A stretch of DNA of 64,000 bases from an uncultured Candidatus Melainabacteria bacterium (GCA_934728585.1 CAKVDZ010000001.1:1-64000); one strand, 5' to 3'. Positions 7,177-17,728 are shown, counted from the first letter of the stretch. Numbers and translations: made by a program. The notes: generated by a model not told the origin, from the letters alone.

Positions 7177-9837
7177 CTATGCTTTTACTAATGAACCTTG
7201 TTCAATAACTGCTTGAGCGGCAGCTAATCTTGCTTGAGGTACACGGTATGGTGAGCAAGATACATAGTTCAATCCGATTTTGTGAGCGAATTTAACTGAA
7301 TCAGGGTCGCCACCGTGTTCACCGCAGATACCACCAATTAATGATGGGTTAACTGCTTTACCTTCCTTGATAGACAATTCGATTAATCTACCAACACCTT
7401 TTTGGTCTAATGTGATGAATGGGTTAGAAGGTAAGATTTTTTGTTCAACATAGTTTTTCAAGAATTTACCTTCAGCGTCATCACGTGAGTAACCGAATGT
7501 CATTTGAGTTAAGTCGTTTGTACCATAAGAGAAAAATTCTGCATATTCTGCAACTTCGCCAGCTGTCAATGCTGCACGAGGAATTTCAATCATAGTACCG
7601 AATTTATAATCAACTCTTACACCTTTTTCTTCCATAACTTCATCAGCTACGCGAACTAAGATGTCTTTTGCTGTTTTTAATTCGTTAACGTGACCAATTA
7701 ATGGAACCATTACGTAAGGTTTTACATTTAAGCCTTCTTTTTTCAAATCACAAGCTGCAGAGAAGATTGCTCTTACTTGCATTTCGTTGATTTCTGGATA
7801 AGTTAAACCTAAACGGCAACCACGTAAGCCCATCATTGGGTTAGATTCTGATAAGTTTTCAACGATTTCTAACATTTTTTGGTCTTCTGCATAATCTTGA
7901 CCTAATGCTTTTTTAGTTGCAACTTTTTCAATTAATTCAACCTTTGAAGGTAAGAATTCATGAAGAGGTGGGTCTAATAAACGAACTGTTAATGGTAATT
8001 CGCCCATACCTTTGAACATTGCATAGAAGTCGTTGTATTGCATTGGTAATAAGTGATCCAAAGCTTCTTTTCTAGCTTCTGGAGTACCAGCAATAATCAT
8101 TTTTTGTACCCAAGGTAATCTGTCTGGATCCATGAACATGTGTTCTGTTCTGCAAAGACCAACACCTTCAGCACCGAATTTTAATGCGTTTTCAACGTCT
8201 TTTGGAGTATCAGCGTTAGCTTCAACTGTCATTGTTTTGATTTCGTTAACCCAAGTGAAGAATGTTTCGAAATCTGAATCAATACCAGCTTCAACTAATT
8301 CAATAGCACCTTCCATAACTTCACCAGTACCACCATCTAATGAAATGATATCATCTTTGTGGAATACTGTTCCGTCTGAACAAGTGATTGTTTCTTTTTC
8401 AAGGTTGATAACTAAGTCTTCACAACCTGAAACGCATGGTTTACCCATACCTTTAGCAACTACTGCTGCGTGTGATGTAGCACCACCTCTTAATGTCAAT
8501 ACACCTTGAGATACTGCCATACCGTGAATATCATCTGGGCAAGTTTCAATTCTTACTAAGATAACTTTTTCACCAGCTTCACCACGTTGAGCTGCTTCTT
8601 CTGTATCGAATACGATTTTACCTACTGCAGCACCTGGAGATGCGTTAACACCTTTAGATACTTTGTGAGCGTGTTTTACAGCTGCTGGGTTGAAGCAAGG
8701 TAACAATACTTGGTAAATTGCATAAGGGTCAACTTGTTGAATAGCTTGTTCTTTTGTAATAATACCTTCATTGTATAAATCTACTGCAATTTTGATAGCA
8801 GCTTTAGCTGTTCTTTTACCGTTACGAGTTTGTAAAATCCATAATTTACCACGTTCAATTGTGAATTCCATATCTTGAACATCGTGGTAACCTTTTTCTA
8901 ATTGTTTAGCTATGTTTACGTATTGTTTATAAATTTCTGGCATATCAGTTTCCAATTCAGCAATTTGTTTTGGAGTTCTGATACCAGCAACTACGTCTTC
9001 ACCTTGTGCGTTAACTAGGTATTCACCGTAGAATTTATTTTCACCTGTTGCAGGGTTTCTAGTGAATGATACACCTGTTGCACAATCGTTACCCATGTTA
9101 CCGAATACCATTGTTTGAACGTTTACTGCTGTACCATAGTTGTGGTCGATTTTGTTCATATTTCTGTATGCTACTGCACGAGGAATATTCCAAGATCTGA
9201 ATACAGCTTCAATAGCTTCTTGTAATTGTACGTATGGGTCTTGAGGGAATTCTTTACCAGTTACTTCTTTAATTGTGTTTTTGTAAATTGGAATTAAAGA
9301 CATCCAGCCTTCTGCTGAAACTTCTGTATCTGATGTAACGCCTTCTTTTTCTTTCAATTTTTGAACTTCTGATTCGAAGTATTTTTGTCTATCCATTTCC
9401 CAAGCTACTGAACCGAACATAGTTAAGAAACGTCTGTATGAATCATAGCAGAAACGTGGATTGTTAGTTAATTTAACCATAGCTTCTACTGTTTCATCGT
9501 TTAAACCTAAGTTAAGAATTGTTTCCATCATACCAGGCATAGAAACTCTAGCACCTGAACGAACTGAAACTAATAATGGGTTTGAAGAATCACCGAATTT
9601 TTTACCAGCTTGTTCTTCAACATCTTTTAATGCGTATTTTACTTCAGCCATCAAGTTTTCTGGCATTTTGTTACCATTGTTGATGTAATCCATACATGTA
9701 GCTGTTGTAATTGTTAATCCTGGAGGTACTGGCAAACCTAAGTTTGTCATTTCTGCTAAGTTAGCACCTTTACCGCCAAGTTCATTACGCATGTTTGCGT
9801 TGCCTTCTCTGAAAAGGTATACACGTTTTTCTGTCAT
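7177..9837 (-). CDS. ppdK: Pyruvate, phosphate dikinase
   Basis: PPDK interconverts pyruvate + ATP + Pi and PEP + AMP + PPi in the cytoplasm, common in anaerobic PPi-linked glycolysis. At 886 residues it is full length. The N-terminal nucleotide domain begins GGKGANLAEMTNLGLPVP. The phosphohistidine domain carries LRGGATSHAAVVAKGMG. The C-terminal PEP barrel carries GGICGEHGGDP with the catalytic cysteine. A clear AAAGGAAAT ribosome site precedes the ATG. Codon use is the most biased in the window, suggesting high expression. Confidence 0.98.
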   Translation of the reverse strand: MTEKRVYLFREGNANMRNELGGKGANLAEMTNLGLPVPPGLTITTATCMDYINNGNKMPENLMAEVKYALKDVEEQAGKKFGDSSNPLLVSVRSGARVSMPGMMETILNLGLNDETVEAMVKLTNNPRFCYDSYRRFLTMFGSVAWEMDRQKYFESEVQKLKEKEGVTSDTEVSAEGWMSLIPIYKNTIKEVTGKEFPQDPYVQLQEAIEAVFRSWNIPRAVAYRNMNKIDHNYGTAVNVQTMVFGNMGNDCATGVSFTRNPATGENKFYGEYLVNAQGEDVVAGIRTPKQIAELETDMPEIYKQYVNIAKQLEKGYHDVQDMEFTIERGKLWILQTRNGKRTAKAAIKIAVDLYNEGIITKEQAIQQVDPYAIYQVLLPCFNPAAVKHAHKVSKGVNASPGAAVGKIVFDTEEAAQRGEAGEKVILVRIETCPDDIHGMAVSQGVLTLRGGATSHAAVVAKGMGKPCVSGCEDLVINLEKETITCSDGTVFHKDDIISLDGGTGEVMEGAIELVEAGIDSDFETFFTWVNEIKTMTVEANADTPKDVENALKFGAEGVGLCRTEHMFMDPDRLPWVQKMIIAGTPEARKEALDHLLPMQYNDFYAMFKGMGELPLTVRLLDPPLHEFLPSKVELIEKVATKKALGQDYAEDQKMLEIVENLSESNPMMGLRGCRLGLTYPEINEMQVRAIFSAACDLKKEGLNVKPYVMVPLIGHVNELKTAKDILVRVADEVMEEKGVRVDYKFGTMIEIPRAALTAGEVAEYAEFFSYGTNDLTQMTFGYSRDDAEGKFLKNYVEQKILPSNPFITLDQKGVGRLIELSIKEGKAVNPSLIGGICGEHGGDPDSVKFAHKIGLNYVSCSPYRVPQARLAAAQAVIEQGSLVKA

Positions 9838-9977
9838 TTCAATTTCCTTTCATATACTGTGTATAACATGACTTTGTACTATTTGATAAAACTCTAACAT
9901 AAAAATACTTATTTTTAAACTCTTTATAACATCTTTATATTGAAAACTTAATAATTTTATGTTTATATAAAATTATT

Positions 9978-11186
9978 ATGAAAACTTTAGAATTAAAAAA
10001 CAAAATTAATGTTGCTTACAAGCAAAACAAAAACACTCCAAGAGTAGCTATTACATTCAACGTAGCTATCAACAAGCCTGAAAAAGGCGCTGGTATCTAC
10101 TCATTGATGAACAGGTTACTTCTTCAAGGCACAAAAAACAGAACTTCTGAACAATTGGCGAACGAACTTGAAGAAAACGCTATTGAAATTTACTGCGATA
10201 TGAAACAAGATTACTTACGTTTCAGACTTGTTTGCTTAAACGAAGATACTGAAAAAGCTATGGAAATCTTACAAGATATCGTTGAAAACTCTACTTTTGA
10301 AGAATTTGACAAGGAAAAAGTGAAACTTGAAGGCGAAATTCCTGCAGAACTTGATTCAGCAAGAACAAGAGCTCTAGACAATTTTGTAAAAACAATTTTT
10401 AAAAACCATTTTTACGGAAATTCTTACACAAGAATTTTAGAAAACATTAACAATGTTACTAAACAAGACGTTATTGATGCGTATAACGATATAATTTCAA
10501 CTGGATACAAAGTTATTGCTTTTGTTGGTGATATTGAAGAATCAAAAGCTGTAGAACTCTTGAACAAACATTTTGGAAATATTAAAAATGATAATATCAA
10601 AAAACCAGAAATTCCGACTCCAGTAATTGAAAAAGCTGAAACAGTTGAATTTATTAAAGAAGATGCAAATCAAGCTCAAATCTTCCAAGGTTGGAGTGTT
10701 CCAACTTTTGATAGCAAGTATTATGCACCATTTATTGTTTTAAACACAGTTTTAGGTTCAAGCGGACTTTCTTCAAGACTTTTTTGCGAACTTCGCGATA
10801 AGAAAGGTCTTGCATACACAGTTAGAAGTTCTTATGAAACATACAGAGTTTGCGCTAACTTCACTATCTATATCGCAACAGAACCTAAAAATATAAAGAC
10901 ATCATTAGATGGATTTAAAGAAGAAATTCAAAAAATCAAAGATGTTTTAGTTCCAGAGGAAGAACTTCACAATGCAAAAAATAATTACATTGGAAAACTT
11001 CAATTTGTTACAGAAACAAATGCTCAACAAGCAAACCAAATGGCTCATCACGCTATTTTAGGCTTAGGCTTTGATTTTAAAGATAAACTTATTCAAATGG
11101 TTAAAGGCGTAAAATCAGAAGAAGTTCAAGAAATTGCAAAAAAATATCTAAATGACATTTCTGTAATTTCTGTCCTAAGACCATAG
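9978..11186 (+). CDS. M16-family peptidase homologue lacking the zinc motif
   Basis: This 402-residue protein has the M16 two-domain fold pattern, including RLFCELRDKKGLAYTVRSSY, the C-terminal arginine-tyrosine element. At the position where active enzymes carry HxxEH it has GIYSLMNRLLLQGT, with no histidines or glutamate. It is therefore probably a non-catalytic M16 subunit that pairs with an active partner. No partner gene is adjacent. It shares an intergenic region with ppdK, transcribed divergently. Confidence 0.88.
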   Translation: MKTLELKNKINVAYKQNKNTPRVAITFNVAINKPEKGAGIYSLMNRLLLQGTKNRTSEQLANELEENAIEIYCDMKQDYLRFRLVCLNEDTEKAMEILQDIVENSTFEEFDKEKVKLEGEIPAELDSARTRALDNFVKTIFKNHFYGNSYTRILENINNVTKQDVIDAYNDIISTGYKVIAFVGDIEESKAVELLNKHFGNIKNDNIKKPEIPTPVIEKAETVEFIKEDANQAQIFQGWSVPTFDSKYYAPFIVLNTVLGSSGLSSRLFCELRDKKGLAYTVRSSYETYRVCANFTIYIATEPKNIKTSLDGFKEEIQKIKDVLVPEEELHNAKNNYIGKLQFVTETNAQQANQMAHHAILGLGFDFKDKLIQMVKGVKSEEVQEIAKKYLNDISVISVLRP

Positions 11187-11236
11187 TCGTGAATTGACAT
11201 TTTGGAATAGTGAATTAAAAAAAATATATATTAAAA

Positions 11237-11271
11237 AAGGCGCGGATTTAATGAAATCAAATCCGCGCCTT
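11237..11271. terminator. Bidirectional GC-rich terminator
   Basis: A 13-bp stem (AAGGCGCGGATTT with AAATCCGCGCCTT) lies between the convergent M16 gene and the 122-residue gene. Confidence 0.85.
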
Positions 11272-11292
11272 TTAATCAAATTTTATAAATAA

Positions 11293-11661
11293 TTAACCGT
11301 GTTGTTTTTTAGGTTTTACATCTTCTTGCAATTTACCATTTTCAACATCGTTTAGTTTTTTCAAAACATCGCCGATATAACCTAATTCAACAATTGTTTC
11401 ATCTTTTTGAATTTGAGTTGGAGTTCTTTTGTCGTCATCTGCTAATTTGTTAGCAAATTTTTCAACTTTAACTTCTCTACCAGCCTTTGCGTTTAAAATA
11501 CCTTGCAATTGTTTGCCAATATAATCTAAATGAAATAAAACTTCGTCATTTTGTCTTTTGTCAATTGAAGTTTCAACTTTTTTGTTTTCTTTAACAGGTC
11601 TTGTAACAGTTTGCATTTGTGCTACTGTTTTTGGGGTTGTTGCATTGATTGCTTGAATCAT
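11293..11661 (-). CDS. Hypothetical protein with two internal repeats
   Basis: This 122-residue basic protein has no recognised family. Two copies of one motif are visible: NDEVLFHLDYIGKQLQGILN (about 38-57) and DETIVELGYIGDVLKKLND (about 87-105), joined by a lysine-rich linker. Its first 30 residues are Thr/Val/Gln-rich, like other N-terminal tails in this window. An AAGGAG site sits 7 bases before the ATG. Confidence 0.75.
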   Translation of the reverse strand: MIQAINATTPKTVAQMQTVTRPVKENKKVETSIDKRQNDEVLFHLDYIGKQLQGILNAKAGREVKVEKFANKLADDDKRTPTQIQKDETIVELGYIGDVLKKLNDVENGKLQEDVKPKKQHG

Positions 11662-11791
11662 TTGTATATTCTCCTTACCTTCTCTAATACTGTCGTGTTA
11701 TAACTGTAGCATAAGTTTTTCAAAAAAGCAAGTGTATATTTTACAATTTATTACACACATTTATTTTTCTGTTTTATTGTTAAATTTGTTG

Positions 11792-12613
11792 CTAAATAAC
11801 AAATTTAGCAAATACAGTTTTCATTTCTCTATAATAACCTTGTTCTAAAAGCTCAAAAAACCTATTTGTAGAATTTGGTGCAAGTTCACAGGTATATTCT
11901 TTATCCAAGTATAATCCCTCAACAAGCCTTGCAAAAAGTTCTGTTGGGCGTTTGTAATATTTTTGGCGTTTTGAAATACGGTTTGTAATGCGTTTTTGCT
12001 TACGCATCAATGATTTCAATTTGAAATAATTCACAAACTCTGGCTTCAAATTAGGATAATCTTGTTCAAGTGAAGCTATTGATAAAATTTCTTCTTTGCC
12101 AAACAAAAACCATGGCATTATGCGAACTTTATCAAACTTTAGTAAATATTTTAAATTAGTTCCTTTTATTGCTTTATTAAACTCTTTAAACGGTTTCGAA
12201 CGTTGGAAATTAGGAAAGCCATGTTTAATCAATTCATCAAGCTTTTTTATCCCTTTTTTCACAGTTTCTTTATGTTTCAAAAGTTTTTCGCACTTTGAAT
12301 TTTCATCAACAAAGTTTGTAACAGCCATTAATTCGTCGGTAAAATCTTCATCTGAACCAAATATTACTCTTAGTGTTCCACCTGTTTTTGGAATATTATT
12401 TTCCAATTTTGAATGAATATAATGTGCAAACTCGTGTAACAAAGTCGGAATTATTTTATCCTCTGGAGTATTTTTTGAAATATCAATTCTGCCGTCCATA
12501 AAAAATCCCAGATGACCACGAGCCTTTGTAGTTGTATTAACAGAAAGCCCTAAAGAGGTTATGTATTCAATTAACTCATCAAGTTGTGACATTTTATGCA
12601 GTTTCGTGTTCAA
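11792..12613 (-). CDS. Putative HExxH zinc metallopeptidase
   Basis: This 273-residue protein carries LLHEFAHYIH near residue 46, the HExxH zinc-binding and catalytic motif. A downstream PTELFARLVEGL could supply the third ligand glutamate, as in gluzincin-like folds. The central part is rich in lysine and arginine. No signal peptide is visible. I cannot assign it to a named peptidase family. Its start overlaps cutA by 20 bases, so the two are probably co-translated within the leftward operon that begins at 17518. Confidence 0.75.
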   Translation of the reverse strand: MNTKLHKMSQLDELIEYITSLGLSVNTTTKARGHLGFFMDGRIDISKNTPEDKIIPTLLHEFAHYIHSKLENNIPKTGGTLRVIFGSDEDFTDELMAVTNFVDENSKCEKLLKHKETVKKGIKKLDELIKHGFPNFQRSKPFKEFNKAIKGTNLKYLLKFDKVRIMPWFLFGKEEILSIASLEQDYPNLKPEFVNYFKLKSLMRKQKRITNRISKRQKYYKRPTELFARLVEGLYLDKEYTCELAPNSTNRFFELLEQGYYREMKTVFAKFVI

Positions 12614-12908
12614 TCCAACCTAAGTAATCTTGAGAACCTACAATAATAGGTAATGCAATAATTTCAGGAACATTATATGAGTGGAACGCTTTTATTACTG
12701 CCTCAATTTTGTCAAACAACTCTCTTTTTGTTTTAATAATTAGCAATAATTCATTTTCTTTGCAAAGTTCTTCATTCCACAAAAACATTGAGCTAACTTT
12801 ATCTACGGTGCTTACACATGCAGCAAGTTTTTCTTTTAAAAGAGCTTCTGAAATTTTCTTAGCTTCGTCCTTGTTTGGTACTGTACAAAAAATAACCACT
12901 GCGTCCAT
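12594..12908 (-). CDS. cutA: CutA divalent-cation tolerance protein
   Basis: CutA forms a small ferredoxin-like trimer linked to divalent metal tolerance; its exact biochemical role is unsettled. The 104-residue protein begins VVIFCTVPNKDEAKKIS and carries the signature KLAACVSTVDKV and the central W of SMFLWNEEL. The tail VPEIIALPIIVGSQDYLGWI is typical. It starts two bases after the stop of the giant coiled-coil gene, with a GAGG site inside that gene's end. Confidence 0.95.
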   Translation of the reverse strand: MDAVVIFCTVPNKDEAKKISEALLKEKLAACVSTVDKVSSMFLWNEELCKENELLLIIKTKRELFDKIEAVIKAFHSYNVPEIIALPIIVGSQDYLGWIEHETA

Positions 12909-12910
12909 AA

Positions 12911-15900
12911 TTATTCCTCATCTACGTAAGATGTCAAACGTTCAATACTCTTGTTTAATCTTGTTAACTGTTTATCAATATCTGTAAGTTTTTTAGACAT
13001 ATTAGAAGAATCGTTTTCACCCGAAATTGCCAACAACTCATCTAATTTTTCTTCAAGAGCATCAATTTTTTGTTGCTGTTTTGCAAATTTAACTTCTAAT
13101 TCTTCAATTACAGATTCGTTTGATGGCATTGATTTTTTCAACTTATTCAAAGCATCTGTAACATCTGAAAGTGTTTCATCTGTACCATTTGCCCAAATTG
13201 CAAGTTTTGCAATAGATTCTGACATTGTATTTTGAGATTTTAATGCTGATTGGACATTAACTTCCACTTGCTCCAACTTACCTGTCATTTCTGTATAATC
13301 AAGCTTCTTAAGTCCGTCATACAAATCAGAAATTGTATCTTTAAACGACATTAAAGATGTATTTAAAGCATTTGCAGATTCATCAGAGGCAAGTAAAAGT
13401 TTATTAGTTCTAGAACTAATGCTTACAATATCAGAAGCAATATGCTCAATATCAACTTTCATTTTGAAGATATCATCTTGGCTAATATTGAACTTCATAC
13501 TTTCAACTTGCTGAACAATTTCGTTAACATAATCGGCAATTTCTTTCAAAGAATTTGCTTCAATAACTTTTTTGATATCGTCTAATGCCAATCTTAATCT
13601 CGCAATATCAGATTCAACATCTTGCATTGAATAAGTATACGAGTTATCTTCTGAAGAACCCACTCTCAATTGGTTAATTTGTTTCACCATAACATCAATT
13701 TGCTCTGGCAAAACATCTAATTGAGCTTTTATCTCTTGTGGAATACTTTCAACTTTAGCAGATAGTGCATCAATTTTTTGCATATCAGCTTCAATATCCT
13801 TGTATTCTAATGGATTTAGAGAATCAACCGCATGCTTGATTGTTTTAATTTCTTGTGAAGTTGTATCGTTACTGTTGTTAGCAATAGCTTCCAAAATATT
13901 TTGCGCTTTTTCGTCAACAAAATCTTTAATTTCTTCACCCTCAACAACAAATGAAAGTTGTTCAAAAACGTTCAGAACGTGTTTCATAATTGCAGTTTTG
14001 GCTGAAGCTAATTCGTTTTTAAATTCTTCTGTAAATAAATCTAATGTTGAATAGCTTTTAGCAAAGACATTTAGTTTTTGGTCTAAACCTGTAATAATGC
14101 CTTTCAATTGTTCTTGAATTTCTAACATGCCTGAAATCTTTGGAATTTTTTGAAGTTCATCTAAGCAATCAAGATTTTTCAATTTATCCAACAAGGTAAG
14201 TTTATTTAAAGCATTCAATTTATCAACACTAATGATTTCTGAAAGTTTTGATAATTGTTCCAAGCCTTTCATTTTGTTGATATCTTCTAATGACGCCAAT
14301 GTTTCAAGAATATTAATAGTATTCAAGAATTTTTGTTGATCTTTAACAGTATTTCTTATTTCTTGTAAAGACTTATCAATTTCAAATTTCACGTCATCAT
14401 TTAAAGCGATTAAGTCCATTTTTTGACTAATCACTTTCAAATCTTTAGCAATTTCGTCATCATTTTTGAAATCCCACATAGCTTGTTTAACTGAATTAAT
14501 TTCATTAACAATTTGAGATTTATATTCTTCTAACAATACTTGAACATTTGAAATTGGTTCACCGTCTGTATCTTGAACTGTTATATCAGTTACTCTAGCT
14601 TGAACAGAAGATAACATTTGAGCAATATCAGCCTTTAAGCTTTCAAAATCAACTTGTATTGTATTTTCAGAAAGCGCTCTTGTGATTTTTTCATCAATAT
14701 TGTCAGAAGTATGTTTTACAAGGTTAGCTAATTCACTTAAATTTGTAGTAAAATCAACGATAATACTCTTTTCTTCATCACCTAATCCCTCCAATTTTTC
14801 TGGAGAAACTACGCTTGAAGAAATCTTATTATTGATAATTTCATCTTGAACCTTAGTTATTTGAGAGAACAACTCATTTAACTGATTTTTAATAGTGTTC
14901 AATTGTTCTGTCGAATTAAGTGACTCAATTTTGTTCAAAATTTCATTTTGTTTATTTTCAACGTCTGTAAATTTTGGAACAATAACTTCGTCTAAGTGTT
15001 TGTGAACATTTTCAAATCTAGATGCTATATCGTTTCTAATTTCTACTGATTTTTCGTCTAATATTTGGATTAAGCCATTTAAAGATTCCCCAACTTCAAG
15101 AGTTTTTGAAGCATTTTCTGCGTTCATAGCTACAACTGACGGCATTAATGGTTTAGCTTGTTCAAGCATTTGTTTAATATCTGTCAATGTGTTTGATAAC
15201 GACTCTTTTACTGTATCTTCAAAATTATTAATACGATTTTCTAAAGAACCAAAACCAGTAAAGATATTATTTAAAATAGGACGCGCTTCTTCTGATACAG
15301 ATTCATCTATCAATTTTTCCATACCAATTTTGTATGCGTCCATTTGGTCTTTTAATATAGACGCTACATTTTGGAAATCCACATCAACAAAAGACATAAC
15401 AGCTTTTTTAACTGGTTCAAATTCGTTAACTAAAACTTCTGTTCTATTGTATAAATTTTCCATTATATCAGTAGACATAAAGTTTAGCTGGTCTTTGATT
15501 TTGTTTAATTTACCCTCTAATTTTAAAGTTGCATCTTCGTCTAGAGCACTTTGAGAAGTTGTTGCTTGATTATCAACGTTAACCCTATTTGCAGCAACAC
15601 CAACCTTTAAATCAGAAACGGCAAGCAACAAATCTTGCATACAGTGGTTAACATTATCAAAGCCCTCTTTTATACCACTAATCATAACAGGTTGCTCTGT
15701 TACAGTAGCTAATGCATTCATAACAGCATCAAATCTTGAAGAAATACCGTTACAAACACTGTTAAATTTTTCATTTTGACCTTTTGATGAAGCTGTAAAA
15801 TCTGAGAAAACCTTACCTAATTCACTTTTTAAAGAATTAAATTCAAAAGCAAAGTTGTTCATCTTAATGTCTGCAGATTCGCAATCTTCTTTAATACCAG

Positions 15901-17518
15901 ACATATAAGACATAATGTTTTCTTGAACTGAATGTAAAGCAACATCATAACTGCCAGCTGTTCTACCTAAAATTGTTTCAAGGTTTGTAATTTTTGATAG
16001 AACTTCGTCATTATTTGTAATCAAACCTTTTATATCAAATACAATTTCTTTTAATTGTTTGATATCACCAATCAAGTTTTCTTTTATTGGAGAAGTCACA
16101 CTTGCCAAATCATCTTGCAAATATTTAAGCTTATCAGAAATTCCAGATAAATCTTTGAAAGACTGCTCAACAAAAGCTCTTTGACCTTCTTCTGCAGATT
16201 GGTAATTTTGACGAATCGTATCAGGTAAATACGTTACCATTTCACGAACTTTATCAGTTAACTCCATTAAAGAATCAAGTTTTTCAGAGGATTTACCAGA
16301 ATTTCTATCTGAATTTTCATTGATAGAATCCTTGATTGTATCAATTTTTTCAACTAATAAATTCAAACTGTTTTTGATAGGTTCAATGCCAGAATTTGCA
16401 ATGGCATCTACAAATCCTGTTTTAATATTTCTGCTTGAATCATCAATTAATGTACGCAAACTTTCATAAGATGTTCTCAAATCCAAATCTTCAATTAATT
16501 TTGCCAAAGATTTAAACTCAGAGGTTGTACCGATTAAATCTCCACGCATAACATTTGTCGTTTCAATTACGTCTGAAACAAGTTTTGATAAATCAGTTTT
16601 AAAAATTTGAAAATCTTCTTCTGTAAGGATTTTATTAACAATTACAGATAATTTATCTAATTGAACCAACAAAGATTTTTGACTTTGTTCATTAGCATCT
16701 GTCAAAGCCCCTTTAAGTGTTGTGATTAGTTCAATTGCGCTCTCAACTTTTCTTACTAAACCATCAAAATCGCTTTGACCTGCTAAAGCCTTGATATTAG
16801 CGTTAATCTTTGTGTTTTGGGAAACAACTTCATCAATTGATTCTGTCAATTTGTTTTGTTTTTGATCAACAATTTGCATAGCAGAAATAATCGCATCTGA
16901 TGTAGTTTTTACTTCAGATACAGAATTTTTCATTGACAAAACTTCTGCTGTTGGGTCAAGGTGTGAAACATGCTCCATCATGGTTTCAAAGTTGTTGTTA
17001 ACATTTAGAATAATACTTTCAAAACCGTTGTTAAATTTTTCTAAATCGGTTTTGATTGAATTTACACTTTTGATAATTTCTCGTTTATCAGTATCATCAG
17101 TTCTCAACGCTTCTATTCTCAATGTAATTTCGTTAAGAATATCACCTTGTGCCATGACTTGTTTTGAAAATACAGTTAAGTTAGTTGATAAAACATCGAA
17201 CAACTCTTTCATTTGGGGAACGGTAATAAGTTCTTCGTTATTTTTCACAACCTCTTTAAAAGCAGTTTCTAATTCAGTAAATTTAACGTTTATATACGAG
17301 TATTTGTCTGAAAAATTATTCCTCAAATCAGACAAAATTTCTAATAAATCTTTGTAATTATCAGTTGCAGATAAGCTATCTAATTTTGCACCAATATTAT
17401 TTAAAATTCGGCTTGTATCACCAATATTTAAAGCGTTTTGCGTTTTTATGGCGTCCAAAGCATCAGAGATTTCAGAAAAATTATTCTTCAATTCATCAAT
17501 GTTAAATCCGTCAGTCAT
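12911..17518 (-). CDS. Giant coiled-coil protein, 1535 residues
   Basis: I recognise no domain. The whole protein is amphipathic helix with heptad-like spacing of I, L and V, rich in N, D, S, K and E, with almost no proline, cysteine or tryptophan. There is no signal peptide or membrane segment. Segments such as IKDQLNFMSTDIMENLYNRT and LNPLEYKDIEADMQKIDAL resemble the cytoplasmic rods of chemoreceptors or apolipoprotein-like bundles, but no conserved hairpin tip is visible. A structural or scaffold role is the safest inference. It heads a leftward operon with cutA and the HExxH gene. Confidence 0.85.
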   Translation of the reverse strand: MTDGFNIDELKNNFSEISDALDAIKTQNALNIGDTSRILNNIGAKLDSLSATDNYKDLLEILSDLRNNFSDKYSYINVKFTELETAFKEVVKNNEELITVPQMKELFDVLSTNLTVFSKQVMAQGDILNEITLRIEALRTDDTDKREIIKSVNSIKTDLEKFNNGFESIILNVNNNFETMMEHVSHLDPTAEVLSMKNSVSEVKTTSDAIISAMQIVDQKQNKLTESIDEVVSQNTKINANIKALAGQSDFDGLVRKVESAIELITTLKGALTDANEQSQKSLLVQLDKLSVIVNKILTEEDFQIFKTDLSKLVSDVIETTNVMRGDLIGTTSEFKSLAKLIEDLDLRTSYESLRTLIDDSSRNIKTGFVDAIANSGIEPIKNSLNLLVEKIDTIKDSINENSDRNSGKSSEKLDSLMELTDKVREMVTYLPDTIRQNYQSAEEGQRAFVEQSFKDLSGISDKLKYLQDDLASVTSPIKENLIGDIKQLKEIVFDIKGLITNNDEVLSKITNLETILGRTAGSYDVALHSVQENIMSYMSGIKEDCESADIKMNNFAFEFNSLKSELGKVFSDFTASSKGQNEKFNSVCNGISSRFDAVMNALATVTEQPVMISGIKEGFDNVNHCMQDLLLAVSDLKVGVAANRVNVDNQATTSQSALDEDATLKLEGKLNKIKDQLNFMSTDIMENLYNRTEVLVNEFEPVKKAVMSFVDVDFQNVASILKDQMDAYKIGMEKLIDESVSEEARPILNNIFTGFGSLENRINNFEDTVKESLSNTLTDIKQMLEQAKPLMPSVVAMNAENASKTLEVGESLNGLIQILDEKSVEIRNDIASRFENVHKHLDEVIVPKFTDVENKQNEILNKIESLNSTEQLNTIKNQLNELFSQITKVQDEIINNKISSSVVSPEKLEGLGDEEKSIIVDFTTNLSELANLVKHTSDNIDEKITRALSENTIQVDFESLKADIAQMLSSVQARVTDITVQDTDGEPISNVQVLLEEYKSQIVNEINSVKQAMWDFKNDDEIAKDLKVISQKMDLIALNDDVKFEIDKSLQEIRNTVKDQQKFLNTINILETLASLEDINKMKGLEQLSKLSEIISVDKLNALNKLTLLDKLKNLDCLDELQKIPKISGMLEIQEQLKGIITGLDQKLNVFAKSYSTLDLFTEEFKNELASAKTAIMKHVLNVFEQLSFVVEGEEIKDFVDEKAQNILEAIANNSNDTTSQEIKTIKHAVDSLNPLEYKDIEADMQKIDALSAKVESIPQEIKAQLDVLPEQIDVMVKQINQLRVGSSEDNSYTYSMQDVESDIARLRLALDDIKKVIEANSLKEIADYVNEIVQQVESMKFNISQDDIFKMKVDIEHIASDIVSISSRTNKLLLASDESANALNTSLMSFKDTISDLYDGLKKLDYTEMTGKLEQVEVNVQSALKSQNTMSESIAKLAIWANGTDETLSDVTDALNKLKKSMPSNESVIEELEVKFAKQQQKIDALEEKLDELLAISGENDSSNMSKKLTDIDKQLTRLNKSIERLTSYVDEE

Positions 17519-17651
17519 TATAAGATGTTCCCCGTTCTGTCTTTAAATTTACTAACATTAAAGCATTTTCATAAAAAATAACAGCTATTTCAAAATGTTA
17601 TTTTAAAATTCACACACTTAGCTACAATAACTATAGCATAAACATGCAATT

Positions 17652-17680
17652 TTGACATGACTATTAAATTCGACTAAAAT
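17652..17680 (+). promoter_or_regulatory. Strong sigma-70 promoter before the 78-residue gene
   Basis: TTGACA (17652-17657) and TAAAAT (17675-17680) are separated by 17 bases. Transcription would start near 17687. A short hairpin with a T-run (17701-17728) follows within the leader. Confidence 0.7.
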
Positions 17681-17700
17681 AATGAGTGAAATAAAGTCTA

Positions 17701-17728
17701 AATCAACTAAAAGATTGATTATTTTTTT
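17701..17728 (+). terminator. Possible attenuator hairpin
   Basis: AATCAA pairs with TTGATT around an eight-base loop and is followed by ATTTTTTT. The stem is only 6 bp and AT-rich, so termination would be weak. Its place 15-40 bases after a strong promoter suggests attenuation or a tiny transcript. Confidence 0.35.

Noticed and set aside
8132..8509. Rightward 125-codon frame inside ppdK
   Set aside because: It is the reverse-strand shadow of a highly biased, certain gene.
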